In this document: positions 37,676-45,396 of the stretch, piece after piece
Layout: every line of letters begins with the position of its first letter
Position numbering within the stretch: position 1 is the first letter of the stretch
Assembly (NCBI RefSeq): GCF_034087045.1
Contig: NZ_CP139247.1
Span: 4,552,001-4,616,000 of the forward strand
Source of the DNA: Chitinophaga sancti
GTDB lineage: Bacteria > Bacteroidota > Bacteroidia > Chitinophagales > Chitinophagaceae
Reading direction: 5' to 3'
DNA: 64,000 nucleotides
The notes under the pieces: model-generated
The model's database searches: none
What the model saw: only the letters and a program-made list of their open reading frames with translations
Told to the model about the DNA's origin: nothing
Position numbers and translations under genes: made by a program

Positions 37676-37706
37676 CAAATGTAATCATATTGAAGATATT
37701 ATACAA
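37676..37706 (-). promoter_or_regulatory. dapF promoter (TTG-N20-TACATTTG)
   Basis: The minus strand has TTG (37706-37704), 20 bases, then TACATTTG (37683-37676), the same geometry as the fabV promoter. The -7 element ends only 7 bases before the dapF ATG. The -33 TTG lies in the first unit of the 87-bp repeat. Confidence 0.75.
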
Positions 37707-37878
37707 CCATCCGGTAAGCACAGGTATAGCAGTCCATCCGGTATTCATGCCTACATTCGGTAGATGTACAAAATGGTACTACAGCACTTGTAACCATCTG
37801 GTAAGCATAGGTATAGCAGTCCATCCGGTATTCATGCCTACATTCGGTAGATGTACAAAATGGTACAACAGCACTGAA
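37705..37878. repeat. 87-bp tandem duplication upstream of dapF
   Basis: Two copies start at 37705 and 37792 and differ at only a few bases. The word GGTATAGCAGTCCATCCGGT is shared. On the plus strand each copy encodes IAVHPVFMPTFGR, whose HP-x4-T pattern recalls the plus-strand translation of the array on the other side of dapF (NTAHPDIPPTR, STLHPAISHSR), so both arrays may belong to one family. Confidence 0.88.
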
Positions 37879-38006
37879 TTTTAAAACCAGGGAAATAAGA
37901 CTATTCCCCCGGTCGTATTTAAACCTACAACTGTTACACTAGTGTTCCTAGCTAACAAAGCTCTTTAGTGGTGATTTAAACCGTTAAACATTTAACTGTA
38001 TGGGCA
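37879..38006. other. Intergenic sequence between the repeat and marR
   Basis: About 130 AT-rich bases. The palindrome-like stretch AAACCGTTAAACATTTAACTG at 37978-37998 resembles the TTAA words near marR. No gene is seen. Confidence 0.3.
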
Positions 38007-38009
38007 AAA

Positions 38010-38038
38010 AAAAGCATTACCCTTCCTGTAATGTTTTT
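38010..38038 (-). terminator. Intrinsic terminator overlapping the marR stop codon
   Basis: On the minus strand, AAACATTA / TAATGCTTT surround a short loop and are followed by T8. The TAA stop of marR lies inside the right arm. Confidence 0.65.
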
Positions 38039-38457
38039 ATAATCGTTTGAAAAATGCCCGTCGCTTTCGCCAGATCGTCTTTTGACACATTTCGTACTGC
38101 ATCTGCCATCAGTTCATTCAGCAATGGCTCCACAATGCTGCGCATTTTTTTGCCTTCGGCTGTAAGAATGATGATCTTATTTCTACGATCGGCAATGTCT
38201 TCCCTGCGTTCCAAAAATCCCCTTTTAGTCATATTATCCAGCAGGTACACAATACTCACTTTGTCTTTTGAAATAGCGTCGGCGATCTCCTGTTGTTTCA
38301 CGCCGTCTTTTTTCCAAAGTACGCGCATGACCTGCAGCATCTCAGTGGTTAGTGGAATATCATTTTCTTTGAAAGCCGCACGTATCCGCGCTTTGAAAGC
38401 CCCCTTTAATATCCCGAGTGAATCCGTAAAATCTGAAAACGTCTGATTTTTAGTCAT
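38017..38457 (-). CDS. MarR-family transcriptional regulator
   Basis: A 146-residue winged-helix protein. The recognition helix region is DGVKQQEIADAISKDKVSIVYLLDNMTKRGFLERREDIADRRNKIIILT (residues about 53-102), with the wing Asp-Arg-Arg typical of MarR. It probably represses its own gene and the divergent tlpA-like gene: a short inverted repeat lies at 38486 between them. The ligand is unknown; MarR relatives often sense phenolics or oxidants. Confidence 0.88.
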   Translation of the reverse strand: MTKNQTFSDFTDSLGILKGAFKARIRAAFKENDIPLTTEMLQVMRVLWKKDGVKQQEIADAISKDKVSIVYLLDNMTKRGFLERREDIADRRNKIIILTAEGKKMRSIVEPLLNELMADAVRNVSKDDLAKATGIFQTIIKTLQEG

Positions 38458-38485
38458 GCGGGGGCTAAGTTAAGGTTTTAATGGT

Positions 38486-38500
38486 TAAGTGTTTAACTTA
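38486..38500. promoter_or_regulatory. Possible MarR operator
   Basis: TAAGT-GTTTA-ACTTA is a perfect 5-bp inverted repeat 28 bases upstream of the marR start, in the divergent promoter region. TTAAG words recur at 38466 and 38577. The binding protein is inferred from position alone. Confidence 0.4.
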
Positions 38501-38587
38501 TTTTTGGAGATTTACCGGCAAGGCGATCATGCAGTAGAATTGTTCTGTACCAATTGCAGGATGGCAGATATTCTGTAACTTAACACT

Positions 38588-39049
38588 ATGTCTTTACTAC
38601 CCGTTTTATTTTACCTGACCTTCGCTATCGGCACCGTACAACCCGATGTTGTTTTCAAAGATGAAAATAACAAAGAAATATCCCTGAATGCCCTCAAAGG
38701 CAAAGTTGTTTTTATCAACTTCTGGGCTACCTGGTGCGGACCTTGCAAACAGGAACTACCCTCTATTCACAAGCTGAAACAGGCATTCAGAGATAATAAT
38801 AAAATTGTGTTCCTCTTTGTAGACGTAGATGGTGATCTGGCAAAATCAAAAGCATTTATGAAACGACATAAGTATGACCTGCCGGTGTATGCGCCTAAAA
38901 GTCCGATACCTTCCAACTTCCTGGGAAATGCAGTGCCCACCACTGTGATCCTTGACAAGAAAGGGCGTATGGTAGGCCATATTGAAGGAAGTATGGATTA
39001 TTCTACCAAAGAGGTGATAAAAGGATTGAAAGATCTTACTGATTCGTAA
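38588..39049 (+). CDS. TlpA-like thiol-disulfide oxidoreductase
   Basis: A 153-residue thioredoxin-fold protein with an N-terminal hydrophobic leader (SLLPVLFYLTFAIG), the active site WATWC50-GP-C53K and cis-Pro AVPTTVIL near 119. The leader implies export to the periplasm, where TlpA/ResA-type proteins reduce disulfides, often for cytochrome maturation. It is divergent from marR, so it may be its target. Confidence 0.9.
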   Translation: MSLLPVLFYLTFAIGTVQPDVVFKDENNKEISLNALKGKVVFINFWATWCGPCKQELPSIHKLKQAFRDNNKIVFLFVDVDGDLAKSKAFMKRHKYDLPVYAPKSPIPSNFLGNAVPTTVILDKKGRMVGHIEGSMDYSTKEVIKGLKDLTDS

Positions 39050-39172
39050 ATTCCTTCTATCAGAAGTGTGTCCCAGGTACACCTTCAATATATCTCCGGC
39101 TATCTTTTTACTTGTTGATGTATGCCCTGCATGTGTGCATTATAACAAAAGATACAGACGGATCAGGCGCAG

Positions 39173-39376
39173 CTGCCTTCGGTGGCGTGGTGTGCGGGGC
39201 AGTTGAATTTGTCCACGAATTATTTTGAAGATTGGGACGGTCTCCACAGGAGTATATATACAGGATAAGGTGTTTGAGATGGCGCATCAGTTAGGGTGTA
39301 AATATCCGGCACATTTTACGACGCTGTTAAACAGAAGATAGAAGTGACGCCAATGTAGTTTAGAAAGATGATTTAA
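39173..39376 (+). pseudogene. Decayed AraC-family DNA-binding domain
   Basis: Pieces of an AraC helix-turn-helix domain can be read in shifting frames: LPSVAWCAGQLNLSTNYFED, then LGRSPQEYI, then FEMAHQLGCKYPAHFTTLLN, then EVTPM and FRKMI before TAA at 39374. At least three frameshifts and one stop are needed to join them. The rest of the gene is missing to the left, where 39050-39172 shows nothing clear. It lies just before an intact AraC gene. Confidence 0.75.
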
Positions 39377-39399
39377 AGAATGCCCTGCAAGAAGAAAAA

Positions 39400-40191
39400 A
39401 TGAATCAGATGAGTATACCCGTTGTATTGAAAGAAGGGGATTTTCAGGTATATCGCTTTGATGGCGGGTTAGAAAATAAACCTGCTCATAGAAGGAATGA
39501 TCATTTCCTGTTTATATTTCAGCAGACAGGTAGAAGTGTGCTGCTTGTAGATGAGGTTGAGCTGATCTTATCTGGTAAAATGGTATTGTGTATTAGCCCC
39601 GGCCAGGTGCATGAAACAATAGCTGTCAGTAAAAATACCACCGCATGGCTTGTAACAGCAGGAGTGGAGCATATTAAATTTTATTTCCCCTATGCACCGC
39701 TTCCTGTAGAAGATGAAGTAGCGGAACATCTTGGAGAATGCTTTACCTTATTATATAAAATGAATCCTTCTTTTTCAGCCGTCAGAATATCCCTATTGGA
39801 TGCCTGTATCGGAATGATCGCTGCCATCTATCATACAGCTGTTCCTGCTGCTGATGTGACCTCCCGCAGGCGGGAAATTTCTGAAGCCTTTAAACGGCTT
39901 TTATTGCTTTATTTCAGAGAAATGAAAAGCGCCGGCGATTATGCGGCTAAATTATACATCACCCCTTCATATTTAAATGAAGTAGTAAAAGAAACAACTG
40001 GCTCCCCTGTAAGTTTTTGGGTACAACAGGCAGTTGTAGCAGAAGCAAAGCGGTTATTATCAGGTACTGATCTGTCGATCAAAGAAATCGCCTTTTCTAT
40101 CGGGTACAATGACCAGGGATACTTTACCCGATACTTTACAAATGCTACCGGAGAACCGCCTCTGGCATTTAGATCCCGGAACCGCAAATAA
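39400..40191 (+). CDS. AraC-family transcriptional regulator
   Basis: A 263-residue regulator. The N-terminal cupin-like sensor is residues 1-130 (HFLFIFQQTGRSVLLVDEVELIL, ISPGQVHE). The double helix-turn-helix is about residues 165-262: AAKLYITPSYLNEVVKETTG, and IKEIAFSIGYNDQGYFTRYF near 228-247. It probably activates the SDR gene 70 bases downstream or itself. Inducer is unknown. Confidence 0.9.
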   Translation: MNQMSIPVVLKEGDFQVYRFDGGLENKPAHRRNDHFLFIFQQTGRSVLLVDEVELILSGKMVLCISPGQVHETIAVSKNTTAWLVTAGVEHIKFYFPYAPLPVEDEVAEHLGECFTLLYKMNPSFSAVRISLLDACIGMIAAIYHTAVPAADVTSRRREISEAFKRLLLLYFREMKSAGDYAAKLYITPSYLNEVVKETTGSPVSFWVQQAVVAEAKRLLSGTDLSIKEIAFSIGYNDQGYFTRYFTNATGEPPLAFRSRNRK

Positions 40192-40261
40192 TCCATAGCG
40201 CACCATAATTCATCCATTCTATATTGTTCCGCCTATGCCCACCTTTGCCTAAAATATTTAC

Positions 40262-41008
40262 ATGGGCAATTCTTTTAAATTGAAGCAATACCTGGTTCCT
40301 GGTGCCTTTGCATTGGTAACAGGTGCTACTGATGGTATTGGGAAAGCAATAGCGGTTGAACTGGCGAAAACCGGGTTTAATCTGGTCATCCACGGAAGAA
40401 ATAAGGAGAAATTTGAGCTGGTAAAACAGGAGTTGATAGCTGTCAATCCTGCGTGTAAGGTGATTCCTTTCATGCATGGTGAATGGAACCTCCCTGCTGA
40501 AATTCCCTTAACCGTATTGGTGAATAATGTAGGTGTTGGGCCAATAGAACGCTTTATCACCAGTCAGGATATAGAAAGTACAATAGCATTGAATGTAACT
40601 TTCCCTACAAAATTAACAAGGTATGTATTACCCCTGATGAAGGCCCCGGGGTTGATATTAAATATATCTTCTTATGCAGCCCTGATGCCACCTCCTTACC
40701 TGGCTGTATATGCCGGTACAAAGGCATACAATAATGCTTTCTCCATTGCCCTGGCGCGTGAACTGAAAAATGTGAAAGTTATGTCATTGATTGTCGGCAG
40801 CGTACATACGGCGTCCAATAAAAAGCCAGTGACCTTTATGCGGCCGTCTGCGGCTACTTTTGCGAAGCATGTATTAAAAAAAGTGGGATCTGGAAAGAAA
40901 AGGATCATCCCTTACTGGCCCCATGCATTGCAGATATTCCTGATTTCGTTATTGCCGGAAAGATGGATAGATAAAGCTACAAAGGCGGCCATGGAGAAAG
41001 AAATATAA
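40262..41008 (+). CDS. Short-chain dehydrogenase/reductase
   Basis: A 248-residue SDR with the NAD(P) motif TGATDGIG (residues 20-27), NNVG near 87, and the catalytic Ser (ISSYA) with Y-x3-K (YAGTKAY, near 153-157). The C-terminus has a hydrophobic stretch (HALQIFLISLLPERW), like 17-beta-hydroxysteroid dehydrogenase 12-type SDRs, which suggests membrane association. It lies directly after the AraC gene. Substrate is unknown, possibly a 3-ketoacyl or hydrophobic ketone. Confidence 0.9.
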   Translation: MGNSFKLKQYLVPGAFALVTGATDGIGKAIAVELAKTGFNLVIHGRNKEKFELVKQELIAVNPACKVIPFMHGEWNLPAEIPLTVLVNNVGVGPIERFITSQDIESTIALNVTFPTKLTRYVLPLMKAPGLILNISSYAALMPPPYLAVYAGTKAYNNAFSIALARELKNVKVMSLIVGSVHTASNKKPVTFMRPSAATFAKHVLKKVGSGKKRIIPYWPHALQIFLISLLPERWIDKATKAAMEKEI

Positions 41009-41034
41009 TCCAGCCCGGCAGAAGACAGGCTGTT

Positions 41035-41083
41035 TTCCCTTCTAATTATTGTTATTTATACGAATGGCGAAGGTAGAAGGGAA
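41035..41083. repeat. 10-bp inverted repeat after the SDR gene
   Basis: TTCCCTTCTA (41035-41044) and TAGAAGGGAA (41074-41083) are perfect complements 29 bases apart. It could end transcription weakly or stabilise the 3' end. It has no T-run, so it is not a standard terminator. Confidence 0.5.
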
Positions 41084-41267
41084 TTCTGTGGAAATTCTGT
41101 AGAAATAAAAAAAACACCAACCTGGGCTTGTCATATTTTAATTATTATTCATGTTCCTATACCCGTAACGCACCACCCTCGTCAATCTCCACCTGGCACG
41201 GCAATGGAATCATTTGTGCAAAAATATTTTGTTTACCTTAACTTGCAGGGATTTTTAACTTTAATGT

Positions 41268-41885
41268 ATGACAAGTCCAATTGAGATTACACCCGCTGTG
41301 CAACAACTGATCGATCGTGTAGGGTCAGAATATGACTACGAAATTATTCCTGTACAACCACAGGTAGTGGATGGTGGTCGCATGGTACCCGGGTGGGCGG
41401 TATGGCTGAGTGAGTTTATCTGCGAAGCAGCACCAACAGAAGTGTGGGAGAATGAAAATGGCGATCTGATGGCTGTGACACCCGCTCCCGCGTCGATCGC
41501 ACAAATGATGTTCATTCCTGATAACAATATTAATGGGGATGAAAAGCATGTTCGTGTCAGCACCAGTAATAACCCATTGGTAGATCACCTGATCGCATTG
41601 GCAAATCTGAAGGATTTTCTTGTGCAATATGGAACCGTGCTGGAAGATGGTAAAGTGAATTTCAATACCTATACCGGTAATGTATATAACCATTACGATG
41701 CCCTGTTCAATAACCTGCTGCTCTTCCTGTCAGAAGGAAAGAAGATAGGGGCCAAGTGCTATTGTGGAAGTATGAAACCATATAGTCAATGTCATGGTAA
41801 AAACCTGCCTGCAGCTATTGAAGAAGATAAGAAAGCAGTGAAGAAGTTCAACGATGCACTGAAGGACGACGAAGTGAAGGAATAG
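41268..41885 (+). CDS. SEC-C motif protein of unknown function
   Basis: A 205-residue soluble protein. The N-terminal part is acidic with no known domain. The C-terminus carries a SEC-C-type zinc motif: CYCGSMKPYSQCH (residues about 163-175), where Cys-x-Cys...Cys-His binds zinc as in the SecA tail. A lysine-rich tail follows. Zinc binding is likely; function is unknown. Confidence 0.8.
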   Translation: MTSPIEITPAVQQLIDRVGSEYDYEIIPVQPQVVDGGRMVPGWAVWLSEFICEAAPTEVWENENGDLMAVTPAPASIAQMMFIPDNNINGDEKHVRVSTSNNPLVDHLIALANLKDFLVQYGTVLEDGKVNFNTYTGNVYNHYDALFNNLLLFLSEGKKIGAKCYCGSMKPYSQCHGKNLPAAIEEDKKAVKKFNDALKDDEVKE

Positions 41886-42017
41886 CTTTTCCCGGTTCAT
41901 ATAAATTGTAAGAGTAAGGTACTGATCACCATCAGGCCGGGAGGTGATGCCTGTTATATATAAGTAAGGAGGGTGGACAATACTTTTATCAGTTATACAA
42001 GGTCAATATTTTAAACT

Positions 42018-44117
42018 ATGCGCAGTTTTTATCTATCATGCCTATGTGCGCTCCTGTGCGTGCTTTCAGTCAATGCACAGGAGTTGCGATCACCAGATGG
42101 GAATTTCATTTTAGCGTTTAAAGTGAACAACGGGGTGCCTGTTTATACATTACAGTATAAAGGTAAGACCGTGATCAATGAAAGTAAACTGGGTTTTGAA
42201 CTCAAACAACTGGGTTCATTCAGTAAGGACTTTTCCATTAAGGGGATTGCTTCCAAATCGGAAGACCAGACCTGGCAACCGGTTTGGGGACAGCAAAAAG
42301 ACATCAGGGATCTTCACAATGAATTGTTCGTACAGCTTACACAGGCGGCTACTGGCAGAGAACTGGATATCCGCTTCCGGTTATTCAATGATGGGTTGGG
42401 TTTCAGGTATGAATTCCCTGTTCAACCAAATCTGCGCCATCTCAGTATCCAGAATGAAGTGACTGAGTTTAACCTGGCTAAAGATTATAAGGCCTTCTGG
42501 CTGCCGGGTGATTACGATACAAATGAGTTTGAAACGGTCACGTCTAAAATCTCAGAGATCCATTCACTGATTGACAAGGCGAGAGAGCGAATGGCCGCCA
42601 ATTCTCCAACGCCCAATCTGGCGGTGCAAACACCCCTTATGCTGAAATCAGATGATGGCTTGTATGTAAATATTCATGAAGCGGCATTGGTAGATTTTCC
42701 GGCTATGTGTCTGAATGTGGATGACCAGCATTTTATCTTTAGTGCACACCTGACTCCGGATAAACTGGGCAACAGGGGATTTGTGCAGACAGGGAAAACC
42801 AGTCCATGGAGAACGGTAATCGTGAGTGATGATGCGCGGCAGATACTGGCGTCTACAATGATACTGAACCTGAATGAGCCTTGTGCCATTAAAGATCCCA
42901 GCTGGATCCACCCTGTGAAGTATGTAGGTGTGTGGTGGGAATACTTTACCGGTGGTGGTTCTACCTGGCAGTATACTGATAACCAGGATATCATCATTGG
43001 TAAAACAGATTACAAGACATTAAAACCTAATGGACATCATGGTGCAAATACTGCTCATGTAAAAGAGATGATTGATTTTGCGGCAACGAATGGTTTTGAT
43101 GCTGTGCTGGTGGAAGGTTGGAATGAAGGTTGGGAAGATGGTACGGCAAATGCAAAGGAACATATCTATAGTTTTACGAAAGCATATCCTGACTTTGATG
43201 TACAGGAGTTGCACAAGTATGCTGCTTCAAAGAATGTGAAGATTATTATGCATCATGAAACGACTTCTTCCGTAACGGATTACGAACGTCAGCTGGAAGA
43301 TGCATTTCAATTCATGGTAGACAATGGTTATAATTCCGTGAAGACAGGTTATGTAGGACCTATTCAGCCACATAGCGAATACCACGATGGACAGTATATG
43401 GTGAACCATTACCTGCATGTGGCGCAGCTGGCGGCTAAGTATAAAATAATGGTAGACTCTCACGAGGCAGTGCGTCCCACTGGTTTATGCCGTACCTGGC
43501 CGAACTGGTTAGCACAGGAATCTGCAAGAGGAACTGAGTTTGAGTCTTTTGGTGGAAACAGACCGGACCATACCTGTGTGCTGCCATTTACAAGATTGAT
43601 GGGTGGACCAATGGATTATACACCAGGCATCTTTGAAGGGAATCTGGAAGTGTATGGTAAGAATAAGGCAAAGCTGAGCACTACACTGGTAAAACAACTG
43701 GCGCTGTATGTAACTATGTATAGCCCGTTGCAGATGGCGGCGGATCTGCCTGCGAATTATAATAAGTTTGCCGATGCATTCCAGTTTATTAAAGATGTAG
43801 CGGTAGACTGGGATAATACTTATGTGCTGGAAGCAGAGCCGGGAGATTATATCACGATTGCACGGAAGGCAAAGGCAAAAGAGGAGTGGTACATTGGTGG
43901 TATTACGGATGAAAATGCACGCGAGGCAATGATTAAATTTGATTTTTTACCGGCAGGGAAGAAGTATACGGCGACTGTGTATGCAGATGATAAAGATATC
44001 AGCTGGAAAGTAAATCCACAGAAGTATACGATTAAGAAAATGGTAGTGACGAATAAGACGGTATTGAAGCAAAAGCTGGCACCAGGTGGAGGTGTGGCGA
44101 TAAGTGTAAAACCGTAA
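42018..44117 (+). CDS. Glycoside hydrolase family 97, SusB-like alpha-glucosidase
   Basis: A 699-residue enzyme with a signal peptide (ending VNA-Q), an N-terminal beta-sandwich to about 265, a TIM barrel about 270-600 and a C-terminal beta domain. Four glutamates line up with SusB of Bacteroides thetaiotaomicron at a constant offset of 25: E366 (LVEGWNEGW), E414 (HHET), E483 (DSHEAV) and E507 (GTEFES), corresponding to SusB E391, E439, E508 and E532. Gly444 in KTGYVG occupies the place of the nucleophile Asp of retaining members. It should therefore be an inverting alpha-glucosidase acting on starch-type oligosaccharides in the periplasm. It is isolated; no SusC/SusD pair is nearby. Confidence 0.93.
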   Translation: MRSFYLSCLCALLCVLSVNAQELRSPDGNFILAFKVNNGVPVYTLQYKGKTVINESKLGFELKQLGSFSKDFSIKGIASKSEDQTWQPVWGQQKDIRDLHNELFVQLTQAATGRELDIRFRLFNDGLGFRYEFPVQPNLRHLSIQNEVTEFNLAKDYKAFWLPGDYDTNEFETVTSKISEIHSLIDKARERMAANSPTPNLAVQTPLMLKSDDGLYVNIHEAALVDFPAMCLNVDDQHFIFSAHLTPDKLGNRGFVQTGKTSPWRTVIVSDDARQILASTMILNLNEPCAIKDPSWIHPVKYVGVWWEYFTGGGSTWQYTDNQDIIIGKTDYKTLKPNGHHGANTAHVKEMIDFAATNGFDAVLVEGWNEGWEDGTANAKEHIYSFTKAYPDFDVQELHKYAASKNVKIIMHHETTSSVTDYERQLEDAFQFMVDNGYNSVKTGYVGPIQPHSEYHDGQYMVNHYLHVAQLAAKYKIMVDSHEAVRPTGLCRTWPNWLAQESARGTEFESFGGNRPDHTCVLPFTRLMGGPMDYTPGIFEGNLEVYGKNKAKLSTTLVKQLALYVTMYSPLQMAADLPANYNKFADAFQFIKDVAVDWDNTYVLEAEPGDYITIARKAKAKEEWYIGGITDENAREAMIKFDFLPAGKKYTATVYADDKDISWKVNPQKYTIKKMVVTNKTVLKQKLAPGGGVAISVKP

Positions 44118-44183
44118 GTTGTATCATCAATAACAGGAAGACCATGAGAATTGTATAATTCTTTCTATCAGGTACCAGTATAA

Positions 44184-44220
44184 AAAGGGGGCGTCAAAAC
44201 TTCAGGACGCCCCCTTTTTT
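44184..44220 (+). terminator. Intrinsic terminator after the GH97 gene
   Basis: AAAAAGGGGGCGTC / GACGCCCCCTTTTT forms a GC-rich stem with a T-run, 67 bases past the stop. Confidence 0.9.
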
Positions 44221-44241
44221 AGTTACCCCCGATAGGAACAG

Positions 44242-44349
44242 CTAGTCTTTTTTTAACTTTATTTCTGAAATGATAGTGGCGCCAAAAATCAGCAAACCAA
44301 CTACCATAATCCCAGGAGTGTTTAACTGGCGGGCTATTTCAAGGGCATT
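44242..44349 (-). pseudogene. C-terminal tail of a membrane protein, possibly an EamA-type transporter
   Basis: About 35 minus-strand codons read NALEIARQLNTPGIMVVGLL followed by a hydrophobic helix end and a KLKKD-stop tail. This looks like the last transmembrane helix of a transporter. No start codon or upstream part exists; the frame runs into unrelated sequence at about 44350. The EamA assignment is a guess from the look of the helix. Confidence 0.4.
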
Positions 44350-44484
44350 ATTTTAGGAAAGCTGGAAAAAGGGGTTACTATTTCAAATGGAAAGATCCAA
44401 AAGTATCCGAACTTCGATGCAAATGCCATACGATTAGGTGTGGCCCCTTCTACAGAGCAGAAGGTTATAACGATGAGTATATAG
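44326..44484 (+). pseudogene. C-terminal tail of a protein, possibly an aminotransferase-like regulator
   Basis: About 50 plus-strand codons read LEKGVTISNGKIQKYPNFD, then ANAIRLGVAPSTEQKV and a stop. The pattern recalls the C-terminal end of PLP-fold (MocR-like) regulators. There is no start codon in frame after the TAA at 44321. It points away from the transporter tail, as if the middle of a divergent pair had been lost. Confidence 0.35.
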
Positions 44485-44486
44485 CA

Positions 44487-44969
44487 TTAAAACTGAATTG
44501 TCATATCATGCCAAATCGCTCCGCCATGTACGGATGTAGAAACCCCAAGGTCCCTGAACCCAAACTTTTCATAAAAAGGCACAAGATATTCTTTGCATGT
44601 CAGCGTGACACCCGCTCTTTCCTGCTCCTTTGCTTTATTTATAAAATGACGGATCAGTTGTCCGGCATACCCCTGGTTCCTGAAATCAGGAGATACGGCA
44701 AGGCCAAATATGCTTTGCCATTTCCCCTCTTCGTTGTGCAGGTGAGCGTCGGCGAACATCTCATCTACAATGGTTTCATTGTCAGTCACCATACCATTGA
44801 TGAAACCCACCAGCTGGCTTTCGGTTTCCAATACCCAGAAATGGCCGGGGAAAAACTCGAGTCGTTTGATGAATGACTCGCGGGATGCGGCTTCGTTAGG
44901 AGGGAAGCAGATGTGTTCAAGCGCGGTGATCTTATCTAAGTCGGTTAGGGTTGCGATTCTGAATTTCAT
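44487..44969 (-). CDS. GNAT-family N-acetyltransferase
   Basis: A 160-residue GNAT protein: [16 protein letters not shown] at the start, the acetyl-CoA loop motif [19 protein letters not shown] near 98-116 (Q/RxxGxG/A) and [11 protein letters not shown] near 137. An ATG at 44999 would extend it by ten residues, but it starts inside the neighbouring ynfA remnant and the conserved start is MKFRIATL at 44969. Its ATG overlaps the stop of the ynfA frame by four bases. Acceptor substrate is unknown. Confidence 0.87.
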   Translation of the reverse strand: MKFRIATLTDLDKITALEHICFPPNEAASRESFIKRLEFFPGHFWVLETESQLVGFINGMVTDNETIVDEMFADAHLHNEEGKWQSIFGLAVSPDFRNQGYAGQLIRHFINKAKEQERAGVTLTCKEYLVPFYEKFGFRDLGVSTSVHGGAIWHDMTIQF

Positions 44970-45288
44970 ATGTTTCTCGGTGCATAAAAGATAATACAAA
45001 CGCCAATCAATGCAATAATTGCTCCAATAATGTCATACCTGTCTGGTCGGACCCCATCTGTTGTCCAGGCCCATAATAAAGACAGAACAATGAAAATTCC
45101 ACCATAGATTGCATATATCCTCGCAAAATTGGCTATCTGTAAAAGTCGCGACCATGCCATATAATACCAGGATAATTCCTCCTGCAATCCCATACCATAA
45201 GGGTTGCCCTTCCCGTATCCAGAGCCGGATGAGGTAGCCGCCTCTTTCACAGCTACCTGCCAGTAAAAAGATACCTATAGATTTTCAT
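44966..45288 (-). pseudogene. ynfA: Frameshifted ynfA (UPF0060) gene
   Basis: The C-terminal half reads [20 protein letters not shown] then [13 protein letters not shown], diagnostic of YnfA-type four-helix membrane proteins. The N-terminal half is in another frame: [18 protein letters not shown], then [20 protein letters not shown]. The two frames need a shift at about 45125-45150. A TGA also precedes the first piece, so a second shift close to the ATG at 45288 is required. The gene is probably inactive unless these are sequencing errors. Confidence 0.8.
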
Positions 45289-45396
45289 ACTGCCATTACA
45301 TATATATCACTATTGTCAATTTAGTCACACAGCACGCTCTTTCGGATTGTAATATCAGGTTATGTATTCACTCAGGCAGCTACTTCCGGGAACTTC

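Noticed and set aside
37705..37878. CRISPR-like appearance of the 87-bp duplication
   Set aside because: Only two units, no spacer structure (the whole unit repeats) and no cas genes in the window.
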